Shown piece by piece: positions 11,950 to 23,357 of a DNA stretch of 64,000 bases. The notes below the pieces were generated by a model that was not told the origin of the DNA, did not search any database, and saw only the letters and a program-made list of their open reading frames with translations. The stretch lies in the NCBI GenBank assembly GCA_037952775.1, contig JBANAY010000003.1, positions 31,124,001-31,188,000 on the forward strand, written 5' to 3'. The translations under genes were made by a program, and so were the position numbers. This DNA is from Clonostachys chloroleuca (lineage: Eukaryota; Ascomycota; Sordariomycetes; Hypocreales; Bionectriaceae). Each line of letters begins with the position of its first letter. Position 1 is the first letter of the stretch.

Positions 11950-12539
11950 TGTCTTTGATGTTAGGGGTTAAGAATCTTGAGAAGGATATTCAGATAAAGC
12001 CAAAGAAGAAATATTCGAGATGAGGCTCTCAAGGCTTTATTGTCTATGAGACTGAAAAACATCCTCGTATTGGGAATGGGAGTACCGTCCATTTTTATTT
12101 ATCCCATTGTGTTGTTTTGTTGATTGCTTCGGCGTTGAGATATGACATACAATTTGGATGAACCGTGCTGAGAATCTGCCGTGTGGCATATCCCACACGG
12201 CCTTATCAATCTCCCACAGAGATGAAGCCACAGCCTTCACGCAGCCTCCTGCTCTGACGGGCTTAGAGCCTAGGATTGAGACATGTAAAGGATGAGAGCG
12301 GGATAACGCTGATGGAGTCTCAACCGTATATCCGGGTGGGATCCTTGATCCGTCTCGGGGTGATTGGACAGTCTAGTATTAGCGGATCTGTTCCTTTGTC
12401 ATTGCCGCGCGCGAAGAAAATCCCCAGTAATCATTCCACGATGATGATGGCTGACCAAACCTCGGATAAGCGGGCGAGATGTCAGTGCGTGCTGGTGAGT
12501 TAAGGCTGCTGGCACCTGGCACACTTCTTTCCAGGAATT
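11950..12539. other. Intergenic DNA
   Basis: Promoter of the solute-binding-like gene on the left and the 3' region of the small secreted-protein gene on the right. Short open frames have no recognisable character. Confidence 0.45.
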
Positions 12540-13086
12540 TCATTGCAGGGAGTATTCGACACTTTGCACTAATGAGACCATCGCATCAGCTTCACTTCTG
12601 CGCGGTTCCTCTCCTTCAGGGTCACCTACTTTCAGCTTCTCCTCAGGGCAGCAGTCGAGGAATTGGCGTTTGCCGTTTACGGTGAATGAACAGTGTCCAG
12701 GGCCATCCCCAGGCGGTTTCCCGCATTTCTAGCACGGAACTGTCAGCAGTTGTCTAGTATCGCGACTGGATAGGCTGGAATAGACTCACCCCGCCGCGTA
12801 GGAGATCTTGGCTCGGAGGCCCTGGAGCTGGGGCGGGTTTCTTCGGGGGCTTTTGTTTCTTGTCGCGTTTTCCAGACCACCCTTTTGTTCGTTTCGGCCT
12901 CGTGCGCACACGGCTCTTTGCAACACGAACAGGAGGAGCCCTCTGACCCAGCTTTGTGGGTGGATGATTCAAATCTCTAGCATCGGTGGTCGTGATGCCG
13001 GCGGCGTGACCTGTTCTTGCTCGAAGGGCAAAAGCGCTTCCGACAAACAGGAGATAAATAGCGACGAGAAATCTAGTTGGAAGCAT
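12540..13086 (-). CDS. Small two-exon secreted protein with Cys-containing C terminus
   Basis: Unknown function. Exon 1 (13086-12790) gives a clear signal peptide (MLPTRFLVAIYLLFVGSAFA) and then a very basic Pro/Lys/Arg-rich stretch. An intron at 12729-12789 (61 nt, GTGAGT donor, GCTGAC branch point about 15 nt before TAG) joins in phase to exon 2 (12728-12540). Exon 2 adds 62 residues with a compact block: KCGKPPGDGPGHCSF, then a Val-Asn-Gly-Lys turn and FLDCCPEE. The total is 161 residues with four Cys in the new part. If the intron is not spliced the protein ends as a 110-residue form without Cys. A possible second donor (GTAGGT) in exon 2 could change the C terminus. A secreted effector-like or antimicrobial-like role is possible but unproven. 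Confidence 0.6.
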
Positions 13087-13949
13087 TTTGGATAACCAAA
13101 AAAAAAAAAAGATATTTCACGACGAAGCGCGACTGATGGTGAGCAACTAGATTCGTCGCGAGAGGTGTTAACAAAGTAGATGAGACTCGAGAGGGGGCAG
13201 CAAAGGACACTGGTATTTAGTTCACCGAAGTCGCTATAAAAATAGACCAATGCCTCATCCAAGGATCACAAGGGGAGCCATTCTGTATCGTTCCATCAAT
13301 TGGCTGAGTGTGGCGTGACATAAGACAAGCGTTGTTGGTAAGACGAATATGCAACAGAATGGGTAAATTTAGCACGAGGGAGCCTGCAAAAGGAAGAGAC
13401 AATGACTGCTACGCTACACCGCATATGTCCATAAGTAGACTGACAGAATCAGTACTACCAACCGACCAACAGGTTGCTATATAAAGCCCAAATAATGGGT
13501 CCAGCTGCATGCGAAATGTCATTGATTTCTTATGAGAAAACGGGGGGAGGATTGAGAGAAAACAAGCCAATTTTGCGATTGGGCGTCCAAGGGGAGTCTT
13601 GATTGAAGCATCTCCGAAGGTTGTCGTAGGCTTATAATTGAATGTGTCCACGTCAACCCTTCACAGCATTATTGACAACTTTGTCTCTGCAATGAGACGA
13701 CAAGCCGCTTAATAATTATATAGTTTTGTTATAAATAAATTGAAAACAGACACTCCATTTTGTCATGGCCAACAACGATGGCCTTGTTTATCAAAGATTT
13801 AATAGTTGCCACAAGAAGTGTTAGCCGTTCAGACATGATGAAACCCGAGAACCATATCATAAAGGCAGAAAGGGACCTGGCCGAAATATGCATTCCGCTT
13901 AACCTCCATCAACACGAATGCTCGCCATGCTGACAGTCTCGCTGACCAA
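13087..13949. other. Intergenic DNA
   Basis: Promoter of the small secreted-protein gene, with a 13-nt A tract near 13098, and the 3' region of the sugar transporter. No gene, RNA or repeat is seen. Confidence 0.45.
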
Positions 13950-15814
13950 TTAAACTCGCTCCTCGTGTGCTGCTCCCGAGCTCTTATGAAGCTCACCGGT
14001 CTCTTTGACGTCCGAGATGGCGGCGATACGAGCCGATTCCGCATCGATGAAAGCCTGGGGCCGCTCACGCTGAGTCAAGGTAGATTTGCCGAAGACCAAC
14101 AAGCCGGGATGGCTGATGAAAATTTCGTCCATGTCTTCGAGGGTACGGCGTGACGTCTCAGGGTACAGGCAGAACACCACAGGGAAGTAAGACCAGCAAA
14201 GAATGACGTAGACTATGAGCTTGTTAGTAACATTTACCGAGTCCGAAGGGCATGGGGGCTGGGTGAGACCTACTCAGGTAAAACTTCCACTTGAGGTTAT
14301 CAACGCCAACTTTGGTGAACTGCGTCACGATGAAGCCGCCCATCCAATTGGTCGCTGTGGCAGCTGCTGCTCCGCGAGTTCTCCAGCCGAGAGAGTTGAT
14401 CTCGGAATTGTACACCCAGGGAACCTTGGCGAAACTGGTGCCATAGAAGAAGTAGTAGAGGAAGAACATGGCTGTGGTGACTCTCCCGAGCTAAGTTTGT
14501 CTGTCAGTCTGATTCCTGTTGTGATCCCCTGTTGTAGCACTCACAAGTTGCTCTCGGTCATCATCTGCGCCTGCAGCATTTTTAAGGCACATTGAGGCAA
14601 CGAGGTAGCAAGAGCCCATAGTCAACGATCCGTATAACATCATCCTTGTAATCATTAGCCATGTTCCGTTAAGAGATCTAAGGAAAAATCATACTTCCTG
14701 CGGCCAAATCGGTCGATGATGAGCAAGCAGCACATGGCGGAGAAAAGGTAAATAGTGCCGTTTATGCCTGTCATCAAGCGGGATTGTTGTTCACTAAGGC
14801 CGACGCTCTGTTGCAGCAGCGTGGGCAGGTAGTATCCCAGAGCATTAACACCACTGAACTGTTGCATGAATTGTGTGCCACAGGACAGCAAGATTCTTCG
14901 GAGGTTCTGCGTCTTGTCGCGGCAGCGAAGAACATCTATGACAGGGACGACATTGTCCCGCTCCTGCTCCAGAGCTCCGCGGATAGACAAATATTGTGCT
15001 TGTACGTCCTCATCATCGACGCTCTTGTTGGAACCCTCCAGTCGAGCAATAACGTTTAAGGCTTCATCGTGTCGATCCTTGAGAAGAAGCCATCTTGGGG
15101 ACTCGGGCGAGAAAAGAAGAGCCGTGGCGACAATTATGGGGAAGATCAACTGAAATCCGAGAGGAAATCTCCACTGCAGAGCGTTTCCCTGGAAGAAGAG
15201 ACCGTAGTTCATCCAGTTTGCCAGGCAGAATGCTGCCGTGTTCATGAGCGAGCCAACAACGACCAGTTTTCCTCGAACGCGAGGCTTAGAGCACTCGGCC
15301 TGATAGACGGGACAGGTGGCAGACGACAATCCCATTCCGAAGCCATTTATGACTCGCCCGATTATCATCTGGGGTAGATGCCAAGCGACTATTTGAAGAA
15401 CCGCACCGACGAAGTTGCAGATGAGAGCCAGGGCAACGGCCTTTCGGCGCCCAAGTTTGTCACCGGCAGTGAAAGCAAAGATGGCACCAAAGAAAGCCCC
15501 AAGCTATATTTTATATTAGATTTCGGTCGTAAATAGGATAATGCGTGGACGTACGGAGAAGCAACTAGAGGTGATGCCGGAAATGTTTGCCTGTCGAGTC
15601 TCGGGGAAGTGAACCTTGAAGTCGGCTGAGATGAGAACACCGGAGAAGACACCTTGGTCGTAACCGAACCATGCCATGGAACTGGGAGAACGAATTAGCT
15701 GCAGAGCTCGCGGATGCCTTGGGACTAGGAGGTGCTGTACCAGGCATTGGCAATGGTAATGGCCACGATAAGAGGCGTGCCGCTCAGACGCTCTGAGAGG
15801 TTTGATAAACCCAT
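13950..15814 (-). CDS. MFS sugar transporter of the sugar-acid cluster
   Basis: Plasma-membrane proton symporter of the sugar porter family, 12 membrane segments expected. Six exons (15814-15741, 15681-15555, 15503-14695, 14644-14545, 14490-14274, 14212-13950) join in phase to 529 residues. Family signatures are seen in order: FGYDQGV in segment 1, DKLGRRK in the first loop, PESPRWLLLKDR after segment 6, QQFSGVNALGYY in segment 7, DRFGRRK in the second half and PETSRRTLEDMDEIF near the C terminus. One intron uses a GTAGGT donor with a clear TTACTAAC branch point. It is divergent from the GRE2-like reductase, and the shared promoter carries two copies of the cluster motif. The substrate may be the sugar or sugar acid degraded by the neighbouring enzymes; this is inference. 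Confidence 0.92.
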
Positions 15815-16808
15815 GATGGCTCAGATAGTAGAGAGCGCCACAACCAGAAGAGATTTTTTTTTGACGACGAAGCCTTTCGTAAGGATAGAAATAACCGCGC
15901 GGGTGGTTTATGTTCTTGTTCGGCCTATGTCTGGCCAGGAAACAGAGACTGGCGACTGAAGTGACTGAAGAGAAGATTCAAGGGAATCCAAAGCCAGAGG
16001 GATCTGCACGGCTAAATATCTGCGCCCTGCAGGTGAGCTCGATGTCAAACCAGGATACGCAACCCAGGGGTGGTGACCAAGACCGCAACCAAGGACTCAA
16101 TGGAGACGCCACATGGCATTCGCCTTCGGCCGATAGTGTAACTTTGCTGCTGCGGATGATCGGAATCAATACACCACCACACCGGTTTGGAGAAGGTTAG
16201 ATCATGAGATGCAACAACACTAGAGGGGTTCGGTTGCTGTCTGCACCTCGCGCTTCCCTGCCTCCCCCATGGGGTAGAAACATTTGATTATTGCGGGGCG
16301 AAGAGATGAACCCACTGGCCTGACTCGAGGTCTTGCCCTGTCATGGCGGGTGTAGGCGGCAGACCCATTGTCTCTGTACTTGTGACTGGCAAAAAACACT
16401 TTCTTGGGCGGGGATAAGCGGCAACAAGGGCAGAGAGGAGTCATGGACTAGCCACTGAAAGGCAAATTCCGCTCGGGTAGTATACGAGCATGCTTGAAAT
16501 GGCCGTTGTAGTGGAGTAATAATGCGGGTGTTCCAGTTCAACTGATGTGCTAACGGAACCATTGCCTCGGGCTGCAAGAGGTGAGGGTATTTCTCTCCAC
16601 TCCAGGCTGTATTACACGTAGCTCCCATGCAGATGATTCATGCAAGATAGTAGTATCGTCTCCACAGTCACTTGAGAAAATGTGACGATGATGTGAGGGA
16701 GGGATTTGAACCATATTTCTCTTCTGTACGTTCAAATCGCCATCTGCCGATGTCCAGCGAGCATCGTGAATTGTGAAGCTTGCCATCTTGTGGTCGCCAA
16801 ACATCAAC
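15815..16808. other. Divergent promoter region, transporter/reductase
   Basis: About 1 kb between the divergent starts of the sugar transporter (-) and the GRE2-like reductase (+). Two copies of the cluster motif lie in its middle and are listed separately. No gene is seen. Confidence 0.6.
16348..16428 (+). promoter_or_regulatory. Two copies of the cluster motif (TARGCGGCA core)
   Basis: At 16348-16370 the sequence reads GGGTGTAGGCGGCAGACCCA, and at 16406-16428 GGGCGGGGATAAGCGGCAAC. Both fit GGGKRTARGCGGCAG and contain CGG, a typical Zn2Cys6 half-site. They lie about 535-615 bp from the transporter start and 380-460 bp from the reductase start. Related copies occur at 18138-18240 and 21301-21345. 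Confidence 0.55.
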
Positions 16809-17886
16809 ATGGCTGGAGCGAACCAACTCGAATTTGTCCTCGTCACTGGAGCGACGGGGTTCATCGGCGCACACGTTGTGGACACTCTTCTTGCACGAGG
16901 CCTCAAAGTCCGTGGTACCACTCGGACGCTTGCGAAAGGAGATGAAATGATCAAAGCCCGACCACAATATGCCGGCAAGCTCGACTTTGTCCAGATCGAT
17001 GATTTCGAAAACCCTGGAGGCTTAGTGGAGGCCGTTGAAGGGGTCGATGGCATCATTCACACAGCAAGTGTAAGTGTGCCATTGTATTAATAATCTTGCC
17101 AGAAGACTGACTATGTTATTGCAGCCATTCACCTACGATACCACCAATAATGAGAAAGAGCTCATTATACCTGCCATAAATGGAGTTCGAGCGATACTGG
17201 AAGCCGCATCCGCAAGCACGAGCGTCAAGCGCGTCGTCATAACATCATCCTTTGCCTCTGTTCTCGACGCAAATCGCAAAGCACCGCCGTATTTCACATA
17301 CACGGGAGCGGACTGGAACCCTCTTTCTTACGAGGAGGCGGCAGACCCTGCCACAAGCGCCGTTATAGCATACCGCGGCTCCAAGAAATTTGCTGAGCTG
17401 GAGGCTTGGAAGTTTGTTGAGCAGAAGAAGCCGGCGTTTAGCATAGTGACCCTTTGTCCGCCGATGACTTTTGGACCTGTGGTGCACCCTGTTCCTAGCG
17501 TGGACAAGCTCAACGAGTCGAATGCTATGCTATGGAAGGTTGCAAAAGGAGAGAATCCTCTCCCCGTGGCCAGAGTTCCCTTTTGGATTGATGTCAGAGA
17601 TCTGGCGGTTGCGCATGTTGAATCACTGCTGAAGGCCGAGGTTGGAGGGAAGAGATACACCCCGGCGTCCCCAGAGCGGTTTTCTTACGCAATGGCAGCA
17701 GAGATCATTAGTGAAGGTTTTCCTGAGTTAAAGGACGGCACAAGGTTGGAAAACCAAATCATTGACGAGTCTCATGGACTTGATGGAGAGACCGCGGCAA
17801 AGGAACTAGGATACGAGTATCACTCCTTCAAAGACACAGTTAGAGACCTCATAAGTCAGGCACTTGCTCTGAGTAAACAGTCATAG
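16809..17886 (+). CDS. NAD(P)-dependent reductase, extended SDR (GRE2/DFR-like)
   Basis: Cytosolic aldehyde/ketone reductase of the dihydroflavonol-reductase-like SDR group. Two exons (16809-17069, 17125-17886) give 340 residues. The cofactor loop VTGATGFIGAHVV (GxxGxxG) is near residue 10. ITSSFASV holds the catalytic Ser region, and AYRGSKKFAE gives the YxxxK pair. The start MAGANQLEF is preferred over an in-frame Met 12 codons upstream because it places the glycine loop at the normal distance. It lies between the sugar transporter and the zinc ADH, under the shared motif-bearing promoter. In this context it may oxidise the incoming sugar or reduce the aldehyde released by the aldolase. Which of these applies cannot be read from sequence. 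Confidence 0.9.
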
Positions 17887-18481
17887 ATAGAAGGACAACG
17901 AGAAGTATTCTGTACCCCTCAACCGAATGATCAAATTGACACTAAAATCCCAACTTCTTGATGGCCCGTATACCTTGGAGTAGCTTGACCTGCCAGTTCC
18001 ATGAGCCCGGCTCTCCACATGCCTGTTCGAGGCTTCCCACTGGGTTTCCCCGTTTCCCCGACTGTTCGGACAACTTGCATGAATTTCTCCAAAATTCTTA
18101 TGCATACCACATTGAGCCAAGGCCCGCTTGCACTGACGGTTAGCGGCATGTTGTCAAAAGAAACCGGGGTAGCTTGGGGTAGGCGGGTGTAAGCGGCAGA
18201 GCACAACAGCAAAGAACTAGACGGGGGTAGGCGGCAGGTTAAAGAAGCCCCATTCGGAGCTTGGAATCCGTTCGGCAACCTTAGTGAGGAGAATTGGAGT
18301 AGCTCTTCTAATTTTGCACTTCCCTAGTGTAAAATAATATCGGGTTCTGGATTCCGAGTAAACTGAAGCGTATATCACCGCCCAAGCTCGCACGCTGCAC
18401 TCTCATTGAAGCTACTTGACAACTTCTAATCACCAAATGTTCAATATTATCAGGATCTCTTGTAAATAATATCCCCTGAAC
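17887..18481. other. Intergenic promoter of zinc ADH
   Basis: Region between the end of the reductase and the start of the zinc ADH, both on the + strand. Its middle carries three to four copies of the cluster motif, listed separately. No gene is seen. Confidence 0.55.
18138..18240 (+). promoter_or_regulatory. Three to four copies of the cluster motif upstream of zinc ADH
   Basis: Copies read GGTTAGCGGCATG (18138-18150), GGGGTAGGCGGGTGTAAGCG running into GCAGA (18176-18200, two overlapping units), and ACGGGGGTAGGCGGCAGG (18221-18238). They lie 240-345 bp upstream of the ADH start, in the same orientation as the copies at 16348 and 21301. Confidence 0.55.
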
Positions 18482-19789
18482 ATGTACCCAGAGACATTTG
18501 AGGGCTTCGCCATCTCTTCGGCGGATCAATGGCAGAGTCCCAAGAGATTCGAGGTACGTCTTTCCTAAACATATTTTCCTGAACACCCAAGGCTTACTAA
18601 CCCATCCGCATACAGTTCAAGCCAAAGCCATTTGGTGACTATGACATTGATGTCAAGATCATTGCATGTGGTGTTTGTGGTTCTGACGTCCACACGGCTA
18701 CCGGTGGCTGGGGCAACAAAATCTGGCCAGTTGTTCCTGGGCATGGTGAGTTACCTTGACCTTGAAGCTGTATTACAAAACTAATTGAGTCTGAAATCAC
18801 TAGAGATCATTGGGCATGCTGTTAAAGTTGGCCCCAAGGTCACAACTGTAAAGGTTGGGGATCGTGTTGGTGTAGGAGCTCAGATTTTCGCATGTCTCGA
18901 ATGTGACGCATGCAAAGAGGACAACGAAACCTACTGCAAGAAACTCTTGGGTAAGTTACTCGTCTTTCCGTATTAACCAAAATAGATCTTTTACTCACAC
19001 TGAAATAGATACATATGCATCCATCTATCCCGATGGCACTGTCGCACATGGAGGTTACTCATCTCATATTCGGGCTCACGAGCACTTTACCTTCGCTATC
19101 CCGGACGGCTTGCAAACTGAGCTTGCTGCTCCCATGCTTTGCGCTGGCCTCACTGCTTACTCCCCTTTGGTTCGTAACGGCGTCGGATTTGGTAAGAAGG
19201 TTGGCATTGTTGGCATGTAGGTGTTACCATTTCCGTTGTTCCAAAATCTCCTGGTTTTAACCCTATCCCTAGTGGAGGCATTGGGCACTATGGCATTCTC
19301 TTTGCCAAAGCTCTTGGGGCCACAACATACGCCATCTCAAGATCTCGCGCAAAGGAAGTTGATGCCCGGAAGATGGGCGCCGACGGCTTTCTCGCGACCA
19401 AAGAGGAAAACTGGTCCAGCGAACATGAAATGACCTTTGACTTTATTCTATGCACAGCTTCATCCGATGATGGGTTCGACCTCGCCCCCTATCTGTCACT
19501 TCTCAAGACCCATGGCCGCTTCATTGCTGTCGGTCTACCAGAGGGAGCGGGCTGGAAGGTGCGGCCCCAAAGCTTGATTGCAAACGGGTGCTTGATTGGA
19601 AGCAGCCATCTGGGAAGCCGCAAGGAGACATTGGAAATGCTCAAGATCGCAGCGGAGCAGAATATCAAGAGCTGGGTGGAGACGATTCCTGTTGGAGAGG
19701 AAGGCTGCGGAACTGCCCTGAAGAGGGTGCACAATGGGGACGTTAAATATAGGTTCACATTGGTGGACTACGAAAAGCAGTTTCGATAA
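18482..19789 (+). CDS. Zinc-dependent alcohol dehydrogenase, CAD/ADH6 type
   Basis: Medium-chain NADP-type alcohol dehydrogenase that interconverts aldehydes and primary alcohols. Five exons (18482-18553, 18616-18745, 18804-18950, 19009-19216, 19273-19789) join in phase to 357 residues. Catalytic zinc ligands are in ACGVCGSDVH and PGHEIIGH. The four structural-zinc Cys are in CLECDACKEDNETYCKK. The Rossmann loop is split by the last intron and reads IVGIGGIGHYG. It follows the reductase in tandem and precedes the aldolase, which faces it. Its likely job is NADPH reduction of the L-lactaldehyde or L-glyceraldehyde that the aldolase would release, or oxidation at sugar C1. Both are inference. 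Confidence 0.93.
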
Positions 19790-20048
19790 ATCTAGAAAAA
19801 AAAACCCCCATCACTATGCTTATAGAATAAAAATAATTGCATCAATAACTGTTAGCACCATTGAATGGCAAACATGTTCTTTATTTTACACCATGTAAAC
19901 ACGGTTTGAGAAATGGATCTGATACTCTGAATAAAATCCATTGCAACACTCTCTGTTCGTATAGCTTCAAAGGAGGTATGATCGAGTATAAAATGTCAGG
20001 TCTAAGATTGTTTGAGGAGTCAATTTGCAAACGTGGCTTGAAAATTAT

Positions 20049-21026
20049 CTATGAAGGTACGCCAAAGTCTTCAAGGCCAGATTCAATGTCCATCATCCAT
20101 GAAATGTCCTGAAACAGCTTTTGACTCTCTTCTCGGCTTAATGCAGGCATTGGTGCCCGTGGGATCCCGCCATAACCAAACCAGTGGTCAAGGATGGCCT
20201 TGAATCCAGGAATCGCCCTCTTGGTCAATCCCCAGTCGGCCTTCGCCAGCTTTTGCTGTGCCTCCATAGCCTCCTTCCTTTTCCCTTGAGCAGCGAGATT
20301 GTATACATTCACACAGGCCCGGGGAAAGACGTTGGCTGCTCCCACAATGGCTCCGCTCGCTCCAACTTCAAGCGACGAAGAGATAAAATCTGCCACTCCC
20401 GCAAAAGCGAAGTAGCTACCATCTGAATTTGGCTGAAGTGCCTGCGTGGCAGTTTCTGTGGCCTCTGTGACGCGAGCCAACTTCCCAACGCTACCGCAAG
20501 TGAACTTTGTCCCGATAATGTTGGCATGTTGACTGAGGCGGATCAGCAAGTCGGAGTCCAGATCAATCCCCGCGACAGCCCCTGGATAATTGTAGATGAC
20601 GACTGGCAGAGGGCTCTGATCAGCTACTGCAATGAAATACTCTTCTATCGTCTGATTCGTCATCGCCCACTTGAAGAAGCTAGGAACCATGACAAGGACC
20701 GCGTCACCACCAGCCGTTGCTGCATCACGGCACAAACGCAGTGTTCCCTGCACGGATTGGTCTGAGGCACCGACGATGATTGGTAGGTGGGCATATCCTG
20801 ATTCATCGAGAGCTTCCCGGGTTGATTTTGTGACTTGAAATCTCTCTTCGGGACTCAGGTAGACAGCCTCTCCATTAGATCCGTTTGTCACTATTCCCAC
20901 AACACCAGCTTTGGCAAGTCGAATAGCATGTTGCTTTATAACAGCTTGATCCAAAGTCTCGTCCTTTCCATCTGAATAAAACACCTGGGTGGGCGCATAG
21001 ATGCCTGGGACTAGAGGAATAGGCAT
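20049..21026 (-). CDS. 2-keto-3-deoxy-sugar-acid aldolase (DHDPS family, LGA1/GaaC-like)
   Basis: Class I aldolase that splits a 2-keto-3-deoxy acid into pyruvate and an aldehyde. A single exon gives 325 residues, normal for the family. Seen: PGIYAPTQVF start, GSNGEAVYLSPEER for carboxylate binding, YNYPGAVAGID with Tyr147, and GTKFTCG with Schiff-base Lys174. From memory these blocks are very close to the fungal 2-keto-3-deoxy-L-galactonate aldolase of D-galacturonate breakdown. However, several surrounding positions differ, so a paralogue with a related substrate such as 2-keto-3-deoxy-L-fuconate is possible. It is divergent from the dehydratase over 655 bp that holds two cluster motifs, as expected for consecutive pathway steps. 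Confidence 0.9.
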   Translation of the reverse strand: MPIPLVPGIYAPTQVFYSDGKDETLDQAVIKQHAIRLAKAGVVGIVTNGSNGEAVYLSPEERFQVTKSTREALDESGYAHLPIIVGASDQSVQGTLRLCRDAATAGGDAVLVMVPSFFKWAMTNQTIEEYFIAVADQSPLPVVIYNYPGAVAGIDLDSDLLIRLSQHANIIGTKFTCGSVGKLARVTEATETATQALQPNSDGSYFAFAGVADFISSSLEVGASGAIVGAANVFPRACVNVYNLAAQGKRKEAMEAQQKLAKADWGLTKRAIPGFKAILDHWFGYGGIPRAPMPALSREESQKLFQDISWMMDIESGLEDFGVPS

Positions 21027-21681
21027 TGTGGATATTGGGTCGGAAACTTGACGATAAGAGGCCTGAAGGTGTTCTGCTCGGTCAGGGGATGAGTTTAGAT
21101 CAGGCTTGCTCGGGAATCCTTATTAGAGAAGGCCCATGATATTATCTATCTACCAAGCTTGAGGAGCTCCTCCTCGTGTTCAGCTGAGCCCGACTGCGAG
21201 GCAATGAAGCTCGCCTTCCAACTCCACAGAGAATGGGACACCTAGAACTAGCACGCCACAGCCATCACATGTACGTTCACTCTAAAAATCGAGGGGGGCA
21301 GCGGGGGTAAGCGGCAGACCCATAGTCGGGGGGAGGCGGCAGCTCCACACCACCATGAAGAACGCCATGTTCACCTATAGGGAGCGGAGCGTGTCTGATT
21401 CTCCACGATATGGCATTCAACGCGGACGTTTTCCGATACCCATGGGGAAGAGCGGCGCGTTATGGCAGGTGAGGAGAAATGGGGTTAGGTGGTATCCGTG
21501 GGGTTTCCATCGGGCCTCCAAATGTGAGGTGGTTATCAATGGCATGTTTCTGCTGCCTTAGCGTCTGTACCCAACGACCCTGATCATCTATCTGTCTCTA
21601 CCTGACTGCAATTTCCATTTTGTTGATTGTCATCGATCCATATTCTGGGAAGTTGCACAGGATATCCCCCTTCTCGTGACA
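21027..21681. other. Divergent promoter region, aldolase/dehydratase
   Basis: 655 bp between the divergent starts of the aldolase (-) and the dehydratase (+). Two copies of the cluster motif lie in the middle and are listed separately. No gene is seen. Confidence 0.6.
21301..21345 (+). promoter_or_regulatory. Two copies of the cluster motif between aldolase and dehydratase
   Basis: Copies read GCGGGGGTAAGCGGCAGACC (21301-21320) and GGGGGGAGGCGGCAGCTCC (from about 21328). The first shares the extension GCGGCAGACCCATWGTC with the copy at 16348. They sit about 275-320 bp from the aldolase start and 340-380 bp from the dehydratase start. Confidence 0.55.
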
Positions 21682-23270
21682 ATGGCACCCATCACGACTG
21701 TCTCAGAGCACGATGTCACCATCACATCATTCAAAGTCACAGACCTTCGCTTTCCCACGAGTCTAGATGGTGTTGGCTCCGATGCCATGCACGTTGGGAC
21801 CAATGGATCGCATCCATTCATTCAGATCTTCACAAACCGCGATGGCCTGATCGGCGAGGGCATCGTAAGTACTCACAATTTCTCTTCTTTTGGATTTTAC
21901 GATCGTCCGTCCTCCTATTGTTGTTAACCCTTTCATTATTCTTTAGGCATTCAGCAACGGCAGAGGAAGTGAGCTGATCTGCATGGCGCTGGAAATTTTT
22001 GCCAAGAGAGTCGTGGGAAAGACCATGCACGAACTCACAAGAGACATGGGCAAGACATGGCGGTACATGGTCTCTGATTCCCAGTACCGATGGATTGGCC
22101 CTGAGAAGAGCGTGACCCATTTGGCCGTAGCCGGTGTGCTGAACGCCGTGTGGGATCTCTGGGGCAAGATCCTCGGGAAGCCAGTGTGGAAGATTGTCTG
22201 CGACATGACGCCCGAGGAGATTGTGCGATGTATCGACTTCCGATACATCACAGATGTGATCACGCCAGAAGAGAGCATCAAGCTCCTCAACAAGACACAA
22301 GGAGGGAAAGAGGAGCGCCTGCAAGAGGCGATGCAGAATGTTGCCGTCCCGGCGTACACGACTTCTCCGGGATGGCTGGCCTTCTCTGGCGACCGGATGA
22401 AGGAGGTGCTTGAGGAGACAATAGCCGCCGGATACACAGTTTTCAAGTTCAAGGTGGGAACAAGCATTGAAGCTGATCGCGCGCGACTCTCGGCAGTTCG
22501 AGAGGTGCTCGGTTATGACAAAGGGCACCAAATCATGATTGATGCAAACCAGGTATGTGAGAGTTGCTACGTGGGCATTGGAGAGTGAGGAGCATCGTGA
22601 ATTAACAATCGATAGGTATGGAGTGTGCCCGAAGCTATAGAATACATGAAGCACTTGGTAGAGTTCAAACCCGTCTTTATCGAGGAACCAACCAATCCCG
22701 ACGATGTCCTGGGCCATGCGGCCATCCGAAAAGCTCTCAAGCCGTACGGTGTTGGTGTTGCTACCGGTGAGGCTGCTCAGAACAGAGTAACATTCAAGCA
22801 GTTGCTTCAAGCTGAAGCCACGGATGTATGCCAGATTGATGCTGTCCGTCTGGGAAGTGTCAACGAGTGTCTGGTAAGAGAAATGCCCATCTAAGTGATG
22901 CTGTTTTCCAAGCTAACAATTGTATTTTCATTCATAGGCTGTCATGATCATGGCTTTGAAATTCGACGTCCCTTGCGTCCCTCACAATGGAGCTATGGGT
23001 CTGACGGAATTAACCTCGCATCTCAGTACCATTGACTACATCGCCATCAGCGGTCGCAAGTCAATGCTGGAGAATGCCGATAGCCACAGAGAAAATCTCA
23101 AGCATCCGTCAAAGATCGAGAACGCACACTATGTTACACCACTCGCCCCCGGCTACTCGACGGGATACACTGATGAGGCTCTGGAAAAGTATACTTATCC
23201 TAACGGGTCTTTCTGGAGTAGCGATGTTGGCTTGGAAATTATTGCCCAGCCTACTGGAGGAGTTCTATGA
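21682..23270 (+). CDS. Sugar-acid dehydratase, enolase superfamily (L-galactonate/L-fuconate type)
   Basis: Magnesium-dependent dehydratase turning an aldonate into a 2-keto-3-deoxy acid. Four exons (21682-21864, 21947-22552, 22616-22873, 22938-23270) give 459 residues. The N-terminal [17 protein letters not shown] and RWIGPEKSV blocks match both fungal L-galactonate dehydratase (LGD1/GaaB) and L-fuconate dehydratase (FucD, human ENOSF1). The substrates differ only at C6. Active-site residues are all present: Lys228 and Lys230 (FKFKVG), metal ligands Asp260 (IDANQ), Glu286 (FIEEP) and Glu315 (ATGEAAQ), and His365 (VPHNG). The start is the first ATG before the family N terminus. Its pairing with the aldolase across a shared promoter supports consecutive steps. 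Exact substrate is unresolved. Confidence 0.92.
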
Positions 23271-23357
23271 GCCATTTAATGTACAATTAGACTAGTAAAT
23301 GATGATTTTATCGCTTTTCATATAAAATCTAAATTTTAAAAGTTACAAGAGCCTATA

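Noticed and set aside
21830..22810. A 326-codon open frame on the minus strand
   Set aside because: It lies wholly inside the dehydratase gene, whose exons carry all active-site residues; it is a shadow frame.
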